Assembly (NCBI RefSeq): GCF_963924675.1
Contig: NC_089220.1
Span: 113,042,697-113,106,696, forward strand
Length of the DNA: 64,000 nucleotides
Source: Phocoena phocoena
Lineage: Eukaryota; Chordata; Mammalia; Artiodactyla; Phocoenidae
Reading direction: 5' to 3'
The notes under the pieces are model-generated. The model ran no database searches and was not told the DNA's origin. It worked only from the letters and a program-made list of their open reading frames with translations. Of the stretch, positions 35,666 to 48,500 are shown in pieces; position 1 is the stretch's first letter; every line of letters begins with the position of its first letter. Position numbers and translations under genes: made by a program.

Positions 35666-35882
35666 AGGGCTTCCCTGGTGGCGCAGTGGTTGAGAGTCCG
35701 CCTGCCGATGCAGGGGACGCGGGTTCGTGCCCCGGTCCGGGAAGATCCCACATGCCGCGGAGCGGCTGGGCCCGTGGGCCATGGCCACTGAGCCTGCGCA
35801 TCCGGAGCCTCTGCTCCGCAACGGGAGAGGCCACAGCAGTGAGAGGCCCGCGTACTACAAAAAAATAAATAAATAAATAAAT
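35666..35882 (+). mobile_element. CHR-2 tRNA-derived SINE
   Basis: Full-length: 'agggcttccctggtggcgca' to 'ggcccgcgtactac', followed by an (AAAT)n tail reaching 35892. Target-site duplication about aaataaatagg (35655-35665 and about 35883-35893), blurred by the tail repeat. Confidence 0.95.
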
Positions 35883-35892
35883 AAATAAATAG

Positions 35893-37350
35893 GTGATCTT
35901 TGGCACTAATTTTAAAACCATCTGTATTTCTAGTAAGCTCTCCAATGACTACATCCTGGAAAACTAGGGTGGGAGGAAGAAAAGTGGGAAGAAGAGATAG
36001 CTGCTTCCCTCTTACAGAAACTTCTTTAATCTCCCCCGCTGACGGTTGTTTTGTGCTCTGCTATAAGCAATCTTGAGCCTACCAATTACCTCCTGAAGAC
36101 GGCTGCTTTCCTTCTAACTCTCTGTCCTCCTTGGCATTTACAGGCTGTCATTCACCTATGACACATCAAGTGTGTCATTAGCTTCAGTACTGAAAGAAGG
36201 AGAAGAAAAGCAGGGAGGGGCATGGTCAGGAACAAAATCAGATTTCCCTGACATAATAGAGCTTACACCTAAAAGCTGCCGAGATACCCACAATTATTTC
36301 TCTGAATTCAGTTTTAATGTCAGAGAATCCAACCCATTTCATTTCGTGAAAATTAACCTTTGTTATCAAGTCTTGATTACACAAAGTTCCAGAAATACCG
36401 TTGGCCTCACTTGAGATTGACGGCCCTCCGTGCTCATGGCAGAAGCTCTTGATTGCTCCTTTTATAACAGGCTACTCATCCTGGAACCCAGATAAACACA
36501 CAGCATTTGGTTCAGGAATCAGTAACCATCTGACTTCCATAATGAACTTTCCTGGATTCCAGATCTTGGATTTTTCTTATCTTGGCCAGCACACCAGGAT
36601 ATGCACAAACAATGAGTCAGAAGACTTTCAAGCCTTCAGCACTGTCGAAGTGGAATAGAAAAGTTTCTTGCTTTTGAATTGAAAATATGGCAAATAAAGA
36701 CAATCTCTATGGATTTTAAATGATAGTTTATGTGTCCTCCTTATAATTTTTTCCTACCAAATCTCCAGGGGTCTTTTAAAATTCTGGCAAGGTATTATTA
36801 ATTCTCCTGAATAATTACTAGTAAATTATGTGACTGGTATACCTTCAGTTACTCCATACCGATCTTTGCTACTCATCTTAATGAAAGGACATTCCAAACA
36901 GAATAAGTCAAGGTAAATCTCACTTTCAAATATGCTTGGTAAATGCCCCAAACTTTATGATACATATTTAACAGTGATCTTACAGTAGGTTAACTTAAAA
37001 TTATCATTGACTATAGTGGTTTAAGTTATGCCGAAAAGAAGATCATAGGCAAAATATTGGATAAATAGATGTTCTAATAAAGTTATATGTAAACACAGCT
37101 TATTATGTACATTAGATATTATATTATTATATTTTACATCATACAAGATTATATTATATTATTATTTATAAGTACTATTTATACTTATTACTTATAAGTA
37201 CTATGGAATTCTTTCATAAAATATCTTCACAAATTAATTAATCACAAATTAATAATCTTTATGTAAGTCCTAACTTTCATATAAAAAAAATTGAACCCAC
37301 ATTAGTGTGGGTAAACTTGTATTTCAACAGATTAATCTTAAAAATCAATG
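35893..37350. other. Intergenic sequence without recognised genes
   Basis: Unique or unassigned. The adjacent frames at 36172-36414 and 36401-36658 have no recognisable domains and no supporting context. 37080-37260 is very AT-rich with repeated tatta/attata words. Confidence 0.45.
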
Positions 37351-37352
37351 TC

Positions 37353-37558
37353 GGGCTTCCCTTGTGGCACAGTGGTTGAGAGTTCGCCTGCCGATGCAGG
37401 GGACGCGGGTTCGTGCCCTGGTCCGGGAATATCCCACATGCTGTGGAGCAGCTAGGCCCGTGAGCCATGGCCACTGAGCCTGCGCGTCCGGAGCCTGTGC
37501 TCCGCAACGGGAGAGGCCACAACAGTGAGAGGCCTGCGTACAGCAAAAAAAAAAAAAC
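37353..37558 (+). mobile_element. CHR-2 tRNA-derived SINE
   Basis: 'gggcttcccttgtggcacag' through 'gaggcctgcgtacagc' and a 12-A run. Short target-site duplication caatgtc at 37346-37352 and about 37558-37564. A (TATG)n tract follows at 37577-37598. Confidence 0.95.
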
Positions 37559-37599
37559 AATGTCATACAGGATTTCTGTATGTATGTATGTATGTATAT

Positions 37600-40500
37600 T
37601 GGATTTGGTTACCAAAAGACTCAGACTTTTGCTTCCTGGATAAGAATAGCTTGCAAAAAATTTTCCTCTATGCCCCTTCTTCAAAATTATTTGTACCAGT
37701 GTTTAAATTATTATCAAAAATTAAAATTTATTTTTGTATCAAATTTCTCAGTAATACTTAATTACAATGCTTATTTGAGAGAAAATTTTAAATTAAGGTA
37801 CAATTCTTGTATGCAGTGGCATTATTCCACTTTGCATATAAGCCATGAGGGCTGTTTTAAAAGCATACTTTATTCAAAGAGATTTGTCCCCTATGATGTC
37901 CTCATGAATTAGCCATGTATATATTCTTTACACCATCAACATCGATTTAGTACAAGCATCAAAACGTTCAATAATAATGGATTGATGTATGCTCTCCCTA
38001 TTGCTATTTTATGAATGCTATTGCTACTAGCAAAATATATAAAATAACTAATCAATTAAAATACCAACACATTCTGGACTTCAAAAGAGTTACATTTTAA
38101 CTTTGTCATACTGGGGAGAAGCATTACCTGTTATGCTCCATAAACTTCAGAACCATCCCCAGACCTAAACAACAATTAAGAACAGCTCCTTTGAACCTTA
38201 GGAGCGTGTGGTTCATGAATTAGTCTAAGATCAAGGCATAGCATTTTAAGCCTAAACTAAAAGGCATCTTTCTTCCACTCCTGTGACAGGAAGAGAACAA
38301 CAAACTCTCAAGATGCAGCAGCTTTTCAGCTCATAACTCTGAAGTGACACTTGTCAAGTCAACAAATACAAATAAGCCTGACAACCCAGAGGGTTGGGCC
38401 CTGATTAGCCAAGTAAGTCCTAATTAAAGTAACCTTAGGGAATCCACAAATATGAATCACAGCAAACCCCCAACAACAACAAAGCTCACACTACCACCTG
38501 AACCCTTATGGCCAGAAAGCTCCCATCCAATATCACATTGCTCCAAGTCAACACTAGATGTCAACACTTTCAATGTTTTCATTTAAATCATACTTCTCTC
38601 CAAAAAAAAAAACGGAGGTGACATAACAAATCTCACTACCATACTTCCCATAACAAAAGTAGGAAATAAACCAGAGGAAGGGACTGTTAGAACAACCACT
38701 ATTGCTGTCCTGGGTTTGAAATTTGGCTTTCTACTTCCTAACAGCCAGGGCAAATCAAAAATGGAAACCATTAAAAAAAAAAACGGAAACCATTAGTGAC
38801 AGCTCTAATATGGGGAAAGGAAGAGGCACAGCAAGTTCTCCACAGAAGTTTTCCTGATGCTGCATTCTAGAATACATTTCTCATATGGGTGTGGCATTAC
38901 ATACAGGACAGTGAGCAGTGTAGCAGTCAATTTCTCACCTACATTTACCCTTGTAGTATTTAGAAATACCTTGTTCAGTGTCCAGAATGGTCATGCATTC
39001 ACTCAGCAATTGTTGGTTAGTCACAGGTGATGTGTGAGGCAGTGCAGGGGAAACAAGGGAACAAGGTAGATGAGGGGCTTTGCTGTCATGGAGCTTAATT
39101 CTCACAAGCATGGTGGAAGGGAGGAGAAAATGTAAACACACAAATAAGTGACCAAGATAAATTCAAATAGTGGTATGTGAGGAAAACAGAAAGAGTCACG
39201 TGTTAGAGAACAAGAGAGGAGAGGCTACTGTAGAATGGGTGGTCAAGGAAGGTCTCTTGGAGAAGTGACTTTGAACTCAAGTCTGGAGGACTGAAGGGAG
39301 CCTTCCAAGTGTCTATGTGGAGGCAGAACACTACAGGCAGAGGAAACAGCAAATGCACAGGCCCTAAGTGGAGGTCCAACTTAGCAAGTTGAAGGAGCAC
39401 ATTGAAGACCAGCGTCACTGCAGCGTAAGGGGGGAAGTATAGGAGCAAGATGAGTTTGGAGAGGCAGGCTGGGGCCAACACAGCCCTGTGGGTCAAAGTA
39501 AGGATTTTGGATTGTTTTCTAACAGGAAGCTAGTTAAGGTTCTAATAGGAAGCTAATTAAGCAGGGGATGTTGGGATCTTATTTATATACCCCAAAGATC
39601 TTTCTGTTTCTGCAGAAAAAACTGATCATAAATGACCAAGAGGGAAAGCAGAAGGGTATGAAGAGGATTGGGTTATAGTCTAGGGATAGGACTGACTTGC
39701 TAGTAGATTGGATACAGAGAGGATAATACCTTAGACAACTAGGTGGATCGTGGTGCCATTGACTGAGTGGGAATGACTACAGGAGCTGTGTTTCAAAGGG
39801 GAAGTTAAGAGTTTTATTTTGGTCATGCTGGTTTGAACTTCCCACTGGGCGTCCAAGTGGGGATATATCAAGTAGACAGCCTAAACAGCAACAGTGAAAC
39901 TCATTGGAGAGGTGGGGCTGGAGACACAGATTTGGGAATCAAGGGCAAAGAAATAGACTTTAAGGCCGTGGGACTAGATGAGCTCTGTTATGGAAGAGGG
40001 CCAAAGGCCAAGACATGGATACTGCAACATTTAGAAAACAAGCGGAGGAGAAGGCAAGGAGGAGGAGACTAAGAAGGAATGGCTAGAGAGCAGGCAGAAA
40101 ACCAGAGGGTGGTGATGCAGCAGCCAGGAGAGGATGGTTTTTCAAAGTTCAGCCTTGCCAAGTAGCGCTGAAAGTTGGAGAAGCATGAAGACAGATGAGA
40201 GACCATTGGGTTTGGCGTCATGGACGGTACTAGTAGCCTTGACAAACAGTTTCCGTCAGTTTGGGCTAAAGTAGGTTAGAGACAGATTGGAAGGTAATGG
40301 GGTGGAGACTATAATCAATGTGGTGTGAAGGGGAGCAGAGAAATGGGGATAGTAGCTGGAGGGTGACAAGAGGTCAGCAGAAGGTTTTTAAGGTGGGAGC
40401 TACTAAAACATTTTTGTAAGCTGGGAGGAGAAGGATCCAGTAGAGGGGGAAGGACGGACGTCACGGACGAATGGGGATATTCGTACAGATTAAGTCCTTG

Positions 40501-41040
40501 AGAAGGTGAAAAAGGGGTCTGATTCCTCACATAGAAGCTTGAATCCATCATCTGTAGTAACAGGAAGGAAGGCAGAAAATACAGGTACAGATATGTATAG
40601 GTTTGTATATTTAGCAGAAAGAAAAGAAGAAGGTCTCAACTGGGTTGCTTCTCTTTTCTCATAAATCATGATCATCAGTTAAAGGAAAGATGGGCAGTGA
40701 AGAAACAGGGCTTTCGGAAGTTTCAGGAGAAAGGAGAAAGTATGAAATAGCCAATAACTTTCAGTCTTACAACTCCAAAATATCAACTTGATCTTCCTGA
40801 TCTAAGAGATCCTCAATGCTATTCTGGGAGTATGAAGATAAATACTCAACTAATCTCTTTCTACCAGCAAAGGGATCCACTCAGACAGGGACCACCAATA
40901 TCTAAACCGCCAAGCAGCAAATATTGGTTAATTTGCGTTCCTGAGCCGTATAGGGATTGGTCAAAATATTTGTCACCAAAATACCACATCTTACCTTATT
41001 GTGTGTATGTACCTCACAGCACAAAGTGCTACTACTACTG
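37600..41040. other. Intergenic sequence without recognised genes
   Basis: 38840-40250 is purine-rich and resembles old interspersed repeat sequence ('gaagtgactttgaactcaag', 'aggaaacagcaaatgcacag') that I cannot assign to a family. Small direct repeats occur at 38762-38794 and 39518-39561. No gene-like frame. Confidence 0.45.
39518..39561. repeat. 23-bp-period tandem duplication, two copies
   Basis: tctaacaggaagctagttaag (39518-39538) recurs with two differences at 39541-39561, offset by 23 bp. Both copies lie in an old repeat-like region. Confidence 0.85.
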
Positions 41041-41044
41041 TTAC

Positions 41045-41215
41045 TACATGATAACTAAAATTTATTGAGATACTACCATGTACCAAGCACTGTGCTAAGT
41101 TCTTTACATGTGTTATTTCTTTAATACTCCCAACAACGAAGCGAGCAGCATGTACTATTATTATCTCAGTTTTATAAGTGATAAATCTGAAGTTTACAAA
41201 GGCTAAATTACGTCA
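41045..41215 (+). repeat. MIR SINE fragment
   Basis: Contains 'aaatttattgagatactacc', 'caagcactgtgctaagttct', 'catgtgttatttctttaata' and 'gtactattattatctcagtt', the MIR/MIRb core. Confidence 0.75.
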
Positions 41216-41219
41216 GTAT

Positions 41220-42695
41220 GAGAGACCATGAAGTTGTCCAGGAGATGGGAAGGACAGAGAGTCAGCAATTGCTAATCATGCCATGTAATTACAAAAGTAG
41301 TTTGTAAATAAATGTAAAACCAAATCCTAATCAGTTATTCATGCTTGTTAATAATTTGCCCATAGAGAAAAAAAAAAATCTATAAAACCAAAACTGAAAT
41401 CAAAGACCTATACCTGTAGATGGATAGGATTCACTATAGAAAGTCACAATACTTCAGAAAGTCCAACACTGAAAAATGGGAATTTAGAAACCCCTGTTGA
41501 CTCAGCAAAGTCCGTCAAAGAGACTGAAAGACTGAACCAGTGGTGTAGTATTGGTAATTTAACAGCTGGCATTGTTTTCTGGTGGGGGGAATCCTGGTTG
41601 GCAGTGATTGCCAGTCTCCATGGTATAAATACTCCCACCTCGGAGTTCAAGCTAGCATGGAGTTCAACCAGCTCGTAAAAATCCCTTAAAATTTACAAAT
41701 CAGCTGTTATAGGTTAGCTCCAGCACATCACTGGAAAAAAACTAGTAAGAGCCCTTCTGGCACCACCAGACCTCATGCTTCCTTGGGTATATCTAGCAAC
41801 GATAACTTTGAGATCTCAGAATTTCAATTGGTCTGACATTATAGGCCCTCTCCTATGGGCCAAATGAATGAATTAAAAAGAAAACTCTAGCCATGAAGAA
41901 TACTGATTCTAATGTATTTTTGATATTATGGTTAGGAATGGGTGCAAGAGACCATCTTGTTCCAGTGTTTGTCTTTTGTTCATATTTTCTCTCTTTTTTC
42001 CAAAATATTGAGATAATGAAGTGAATAAGATATAATCACATATAGAGATTCAGAGTGGTCACTTCCTGTGTTTCAACATCCCTGTGTAATTCCAGGCCTA
42101 TGTTCTTAAAGCAGTAGTTATACGGCTTCCTCAAGTAAGTGCTGAGAAGTTGGTGTTGACTTACTGGATAATGTGACTGAGTTTTCTATACGAAAACAAT
42201 TCACACAGAGAGATTTAGCTTAATATCACCTTAAACAAAGGATTCATTGACCTTCTAGTTTCAGTTTTAAGACTATGAATATTCCTCAGAGTGGTGCATT
42301 TATAAAGTCATGGGTGATTGTTATGTGAACTTTCAAAAGTATGTCTTCCCAGTTTCATTCCTGGTTCATGTCAGAACAAGTATGGTTTACAGTCCAGGGC
42401 TGAAACAAGACTCTAGGGTGGAATCAAGTTTTCTTTCAGACATGTTCCCCAGATTATTATTTTTTTTTTTGCCGATGTTCCTGATATTGTAGGAGCACTG
42501 CATTCTCTTGTCCACTTTAAACAAAAATCTAGTCAACACTGTCCAAAATTGAGATGTTAAATACATATTTCAAAAAACAATTAAAATAGCAAACAGCATC
42601 ATTAAAAACAGGAAAAATTAAGCAACATGAGAGTTTGTGATTGAGAAAATTAATTAATTCCATACTACCTTTTTTAAAAGATTTTTTTGATGTGG
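41220..42695. other. Intergenic sequence without recognised genes
   Basis: Unique or unassigned. No SINE, LTR end or plausible gene seen. Confidence 0.5.
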
Positions 42696-42701
42696 TCTAT
42701 T

Positions 42702-42986
42702 GTTTTTTTATAAATTTATTTATTTGGCTGCATTGGGTCTTCATTGCTGCGCGCGGACTTTCTCTAGCTGCGGGGAGCAGGGGCTACACTTTGTCACGGA
42801 GCGCGGGCTTTTCACTGTGGTGGCTTCTCTTTGCGGAGCTTGGGCTCTAGATGCATGGGCGTCAGTAGTTGTGGCTCACAGGCTTAGCTGCTCCGCGGCA
42901 TGTGGGATCTTCCTGGACCAGGGCTCGAACCCGTGTCCCCTGCATTGGAGGCGGATTCTTAACCACTGCACCACCAGGGAAGTCCC
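42702..42986 (-). mobile_element. CHR-1 tRNA-derived SINE
   Basis: Inverted copy: (ttta)n tail, 'ggctgcattgggtcttcatt', 'ctctagctgcggggagcag' through 'ccaccagggaagtccc'. Flanked by an imperfect duplication (tgatgtggtctat near 42688; tgatgtggaccat near 42988). Confidence 0.93.
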
Positions 42987-43019
42987 TGATGTGGACCATT
43001 TTTAAAGTCTTTATTGAAT

Positions 43020-43161
43020 TTGTTACAGTATCACTTCTGTTTTATGTTTTGGTTTTTTGGCTGCGAGTCACGTGGGATCTTATCTCCCTGACCAGGGATC
43101 GAAACTGCACCCCTGCATTTGGAAGGTGAAGTCTTAACCACTGGACTGCCACGGAAGTCCC
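43020..43161 (-). mobile_element. Short tRNA-derived SINE (CHRL/CHR-related)
   Basis: Inverted: 'ttgttacagtatcacttctg' and 'tatgttttggttttttggct', then 'gaccagggatcgaaactgca' to 'gccacggaagtccc'. The body is that of the shorter artiodactyl tRNA SINEs. Near-perfect 9-bp target-site duplication ttattgaat/ttattgagt at 43011-43019 and 43162-43170. Confidence 0.85.
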
Positions 43162-43170
43162 TTATTGAGT

Positions 43171-45295
43171 ACCTTTCAAGTGCCAGGCATTGTTCAGACT
43201 CCTTGAGATTAATCATTGTTCCTGAAGGACAAAGAACCAAAAGTGAGAAGTGCCCACGTGGCTGGAACAGAATGAAAAAGGGCAAGAGACGGATATGAAC
43301 TGAGAGATGCAAGGTGGAGTGGAAAGCTACATCATGTACTTCCTAGTAGGATATTATAAGGGCTCCAGACTTTTCTCTGAGGGACATGGGAAACCACATC
43401 GGGGCTTTGCAGCAATCCAAGTGAGAGGCAGTAGTGACCAGACCAGGGTAGTAGCAGTAGAGAAGTGATCAGATTCTGGATATACTTTGAAGATTAAGCT
43501 GATAAAAATTTCTGATGAATTGATAGGAAAGACGAGAGAGCCAATTAGGAATTGGAGCAACTAGAAGTTGTCATCACTGAGGTGAGGAAGGCTGTGGGTG
43601 GACCAGGTTGTGGCACAGGGACTAGAGTGGGGTGAAATCCAGGAGGTGGATTTAAGAGATTTTGGAGAAAGAATTAATAGCCTTTGATGACTGACTTGGA
43701 TGTAGTGGGTGGAAGAGTGGAAAGTTAATGATGACTTCCTGGTTTTTCACTTGCACACACGGGTGAAATAATGTTACATTTCATTGAAAGGGCACAGCAG
43801 GTGCAGCAACAAGTTTGTGAGGTAAGACAGTTTGCTCAGCTTGGGATATGTTGAGCTAGAGTTGCCTATACTGCATCCTTATCTAGTAGCACGGAGGCTA
43901 TTCGGGTCTGGAGCTAAAGATAAGATCTCAGATGTTGTCAGCAAATATAAATGGTAATCTGAGTCACAGGAATAGATAAGAAGGCCCAGGAAGGGTGTAG
44001 AGTAAGCCAAGCCTAGGACAGAGCCTAAGGAATGGCAGCTTTTAGAGGATGGATGGAGAAACCTAGGCCAGCAAACTCTAGGGTCACAGAGGCCAAATGT
44101 CAGTAAATATCAAGTGCAAGTGATATAGACAGAAGCCAATAGCCACTTTCCTTCTGACATCCTCACGCAGAGCACAGCTTGTCGAACACTCAGAACACTT
44201 CTGAGCCACACCTCTGCCCAATCTTCACTCAGGAGAGAGCAAATAAACCTGAGGGGCTGGACACAGCAAGGCTGTGTTTGCACCGTTGATCACAATTATT
44301 TGGGACATTTATTTGCTTCTATATCTTGGTGTTTCAATGAAACAAGGTACAGAGAAGTTGATTATTATAGCAGTAAATCCTCTGTACTGGCAAATGCTCA
44401 ACCCATTGATATGAGAACCATGGGTTTAGCTACATGATGGGGAAGGTCTGTATAATGATGTTTCCACAAAGAGCTCACATGCGATCCAGTGACTCTTAGA
44501 GGTCCTGCATGCTGATCTCCATGGCGTCTGTACTACATGCATGACATATCTGTTGGCAACCGAATGGCTCAGTTCAAAGCTGAGGCTAGCAAATTTGGGG
44601 TCGAGGGATCGTTAGTCTGTTTCTCACCTGTAGCCACATCTTGGACTATTCCCTTTGCACTTAATGTACAACTTCTGTCCATGGTTCAACATTCTTCTCA
44701 AATCTGGCTGCCATCACAAATCCTTCCTTCCTTGACCGTTTCAGCCTATGGATCTTTTTCCTTCCTATGAACTTTTATCACAGTTTCTTTGTTCATCTGG
44801 TTCTTGATGATATCTGGTTTGAGATTAACTTTACTCTTGATCTTATTTCACCTCTGAGTTATTTGCTGTCATTAGGAAGAATATGGAAGGCCTTGACATC
44901 TTCTATTCATTCCCCTGGAAGCTCACATCCACCTCTGTCCTTGGCATAGGTAATAACTAATTACCCATTATATATATATAATATAGACATATATCTAATC
45001 ATATATAAACATGATTGTGTCACGTTTATAGTGTTAAGGTCAAAAGTCATCCTACTCAGGACAAGTTACAGTCTGAAGCAATTCGTTAATTATTGAGGAA
45101 GGCATAGAAAAATAAGCTAAGATCATGTCTAGGCCAGGTACAATACAATGGTTTCATTTATTTCTTACATTTTAATGTAAAATTCAACAAATCAAAGAAT
45201 CGCACATTACATAATGATGATGCGCCAGTTATTGAGTTATTGCTTCTCATCTCCAAATCTACCCTTCATTGCCCAGCAAACCAGACGCTGTAAAC
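43171..45295. other. Intergenic sequence without recognised genes
   Basis: 43360-44100 is purine-rich and repeat-like ('ccagggtagtagcagtagag', 'gttgggatatg'-type text), similar in kind to 39000-40250 but unassigned. A short AT-alternating patch lies at 44968-45008. No gene-like frame. Confidence 0.45.
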
Positions 45296-45299
45296 ATTT

Positions 45300-45897
45300 C
45301 GCTTTACCTGATGGCATGATGTTAAGCTTTGTCAGTAGAGGGTTCTGGAGGGATACTGCTAAAAAGCAGGAAAAAGGGACTTCCTTTCCTGGTTCGGATG
45401 TGCTTTCTTTTCTTCTTACTCTTGTGGCTTTCCTGTAGCAGAGGAAGAGGGGCGGGGTTGGTGGAGGCACACTCACCTCAAGCCAGTTTCCGTGGCACCC
45501 TACAGGCACTTCTGTGGAGTTCCACCAGCACCTTAGCTGACTTTCCAGTGAGACCAGCAGCACTCCCATGGGCAGCTCCTCAACAAGTTTTTCAAGTGCT
45601 GCCAAGCCCCAGCCTGTAATACCTCAATGAATTTCTGTGCCATTCACTGGGTTACAGCTATAAGGCTTCATCTCAGCCTTGGGAGTGGGGACTCTCCAAA
45701 TTTGTCCCTTCCTTGGGTACTCTGCCTCAGCCCTGGAGTAGGTCCTAGGCCGCTCCCTGTATCTGCTGTTCCAGTATTCTTCAAAGTTTGCTCTACCCCT
45801 GAGTTGCTAGTTCTCTGTTATGAGTTAATCATTCTTTATATTAAACCTCCCCTGTTCCTAGTACCATGTGGTTTCTGTCTCCTACCCTGAATGACAA
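45300..45897 (+). repeat. Old interspersed repeat, LTR-like 3' end
   Basis: Starts near 'gatgttaagctttgtcagta' and 'gagggttctggagggatact', continues through GC-rich sequence, and ends with 'cattctttatattaaacctc' (a polyadenylation-like ATTAAA context) and 'tttctgtctcctaccctgaa'. This is the layout of an old LTR-like repeat. The family is not certain. Confidence 0.5.
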
Positions 45898-45929
45898 AGG
45901 TAGAAGGAGAGAGGATCATTTCATACAAC

Positions 45930-46035
45930 TCCCTCACTTTATAGGTAAGGAGATTAGACCAGAGGGACCAGAAAAGTAAATGCCTTGCCCAAGTCACACA
46001 GCTAGTGAGCACTAGAATCAGAAGGACTAATAGTC
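45930..46035 (+). repeat. MIR SINE fragment
   Basis: 'tataggtaaggagattagac' and 'gccttgcccaagtcacacag' followed by 'ctagtgagcactagaatcag' mark a MIR 3' half. Confidence 0.65.
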
Positions 46036-46811
46036 CTTCAAGTAGTGATTTCACTCGACTAAACAGGCATAATGGATACATTGAGTGAGTGGATTAATGA
46101 ATTAAGGCTCTGAGAACAAGGCTTTGCTGGGGTAGATCAGGAAAGAGAAAGTATAAAGGCCCAGGAGACTTTGATAGTAATGAAGAAAGTTATCACTGAA
46201 ACAAGAAAAGTACACAGTTAAGAGAGGCCAAGACCTCTTAGCAAAGAATTTGCTAATTGCTTCACAATGGAACAGGCTAAACCAATAGCTTGACTTCAGG
46301 CCACAGATGGCCAGGGGGTTGGCAGCAGTTTCTTTCTTTTTTTTCACATCTTCATTTGAGTATAAATGCTTTATAATGTTGTGTTAGTTTCTGCTGTACA
46401 AGAAAGTGAATCAGCTATACGTATACATATATCCCCATATCCCCTCCCTCTTGAGCCTCCCTCCCACCCTCCGTATCCCACCCCTCTAGGTGGTCACAAA
46501 GCACCGAGCTGATCTCCTTGTGCTATGCAGCTGCTTCCCACTAGCCATCCATTTTACATTTGGTAGTGTGTATATGTCCATGCCACTCTCACTTCGCCCC
46601 AGCTTCCCCTTCCCCCTCCCTGCCCCCTGTGCCCTCAAGTGGGTCCTCTGCCTGCGTCTTTATTCCTGCCCTGCCACTAGGTTTACCAGTACCACTTTTT
46701 AAAATTCCATATATACGCGTTAGCATATGGTATTTGTTTTTCTCTTTCTGGCTTACTTTACTCTGTATGACAGATTCTAGGTCCATCAACTTCACTACAA
46801 ATAATTCAGTT

Positions 46812-47858
46812 TCATTCCTTTTTATGTGAGTAATATTCTATTGTATATATATGCCACATCTTCTTTATCCATTCATCTGTCGATGGACACTTAGATTGCT
46901 TCCATGTCCTGGCTATTGTAAATAGAGCTGCAATGAACATTGTGGTACATGACTCTTTTTGAATTATGGTTTTCTCAAGGTATATGCCCAGTAATGGGAT
47001 TGCTGGGTCGTATGGTAGTTCTATTTTCAGTTTTTTAAGGAACTTCCATACTGTTCTCCATAGTGGCTGTATCAATTTACATTCCCACCAACAGTGCAGG
47101 AGGGTTCCCTTTTCACCACACCCTCTCCAGCATTTATTGTTTCTAGATTTTTTGATGATGGCCATTCTGACTGGGGTGAGGTTATACCTCATTGTGGTTT
47201 TGATTTGCATTTCTCTAATGATTAGTGATGTTGAGCCCCTTTTCATGTATTTGTTGGCCATCTGTATGTGTTCTTTGGAGAAATGTCTATTTAGGTCTTC
47301 CGCCCATTTTTGGATTGGGTTGTTTGTTTTTTTGAGATTGAGCTGCATGAGCTGCTTGTAAATTTTGGAGATTAATCCTTTGTCAGTTGCTTCGTTTGCA
47401 GATATTTTCTCCCATTCTGAGCGTTGTCTTTTCATCTTACTTATGGTTTCCTTTGCTGTGCAAAAGCTTTTAAGTTTCATTAGGTCCCATTTGTTTATTT
47501 TTGTTTTTATTTCCCTTACTTTAGGAGGTGGGTCAAAAAGGATCTTGCTGTGATTTATGTCATAGAGTGTTCTGCCTATGTTTTCCTCTAAGAGTTTTAT
47601 AGTGTCTGGCATTACATGTAGGTCTTTAATCCATTTTGAGTTTATTTTTGTGTATGGTGTTAGGGTGTGTTCCAATTTCTTCATTTTACATGTGTCTGGC
47701 CATTTTTCCCAGCACCACTTATTGAAGAGGCTGTCTTTTCTCAATTGTATATTCTTGCCTCCTTTATCAAAGGTAAGGTGACCATATGTGTGTGGGTTTA
47801 ACTCTGGGCTTTCTATCCTTTCCATTGATCTATATTTCTGTTTTTGTGCCAATACCAT
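46812..47858 (-). pseudogene. L1 ORF2 C-terminal part (348-codon open stretch)
   Basis: The longest open frame in the window. It carries the conserved L1 ORF2 end: [47 protein letters not shown], and a C-x3-C-x7-H-x4-C cluster near residue 240 ([18 protein letters not shown]), finishing [14 protein letters not shown]. This Cys-rich segment follows the reverse transcriptase domain in mammalian L1 and helps retrotransposition. It is open only because this part escaped frameshifts; the rest of ORF2 is broken. Confidence 0.95.
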
Positions 47859-47890
47859 ATTGTCCTGATTACTGTAGCTTTGTAATATAG

Positions 47891-48500
47891 TCAGGGATCT
47901 TGATTCCTCCAGCTCCGTTTTTCTTTCTTAAGTTTGTTTTGGATATTTGGGATATTTTGTGTTACCATACAAATTGTAACGTTTCTTGTTCCAGTTCTGT
48001 GAAAAATGCTTTGTAATTTGATAGGGATTGCACTGAACCTGTAGATTGCTTTGGGTAGTATAGTCATTTTCACAATATTGATTCTTCCAATACAGGAGCA
48101 TGGTATATATCTCCATTTGTTTATGTTATCTTTGATTTCTTTCATCAGTGTTTTATAGTTTTTTGAGTACAGGTCTTTTGTCTCCTTAGGTAGGTTTATT
48201 CCTAGGTATTTTATTCTTTTTGTTGTGGTGGTAAATGGGATTATTTCCTTAATTTTTCTTTCTGATCTTTCATTGTTAGTGTGTGTATAAGAATGCAAGA
48301 GATTTCTGTGCATTAGCTTTGTATCCTGCAACCTTACCAAATTCATTGATTAGTTCTAGTAGTTTTCTGGTGGCATCTTTAGAATTTTCTATGTATAGTA
48401 TCATGTCATTGGCAAACAGTGACAGTTTTACTTCTTCTTTTCCAATTTGTATTCTTTTTATTTCTTTTTCTTCTCTGATGTATGTGGCTAGGACTTCCAA
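47891..48500 (-). pseudogene. L1 ORF2 reverse transcriptase part, frameshifted, FADD altered
   Basis: Two overlapping frames (48500-48276 and 48346-47891) together cover the reverse transcriptase palm and beyond. The first has [16 protein letters not shown], where functional L1 has FADD. The codon at 48410-48408 is AAT (Asn) instead of an Asp codon, removing a catalytic metal ligand. The second has KRIKYLGINLPKETKDLYS and RINIVKMTILPK, typical L1 text after the palm. The frame change between them also prevents full-length translation. Confidence 0.92.
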
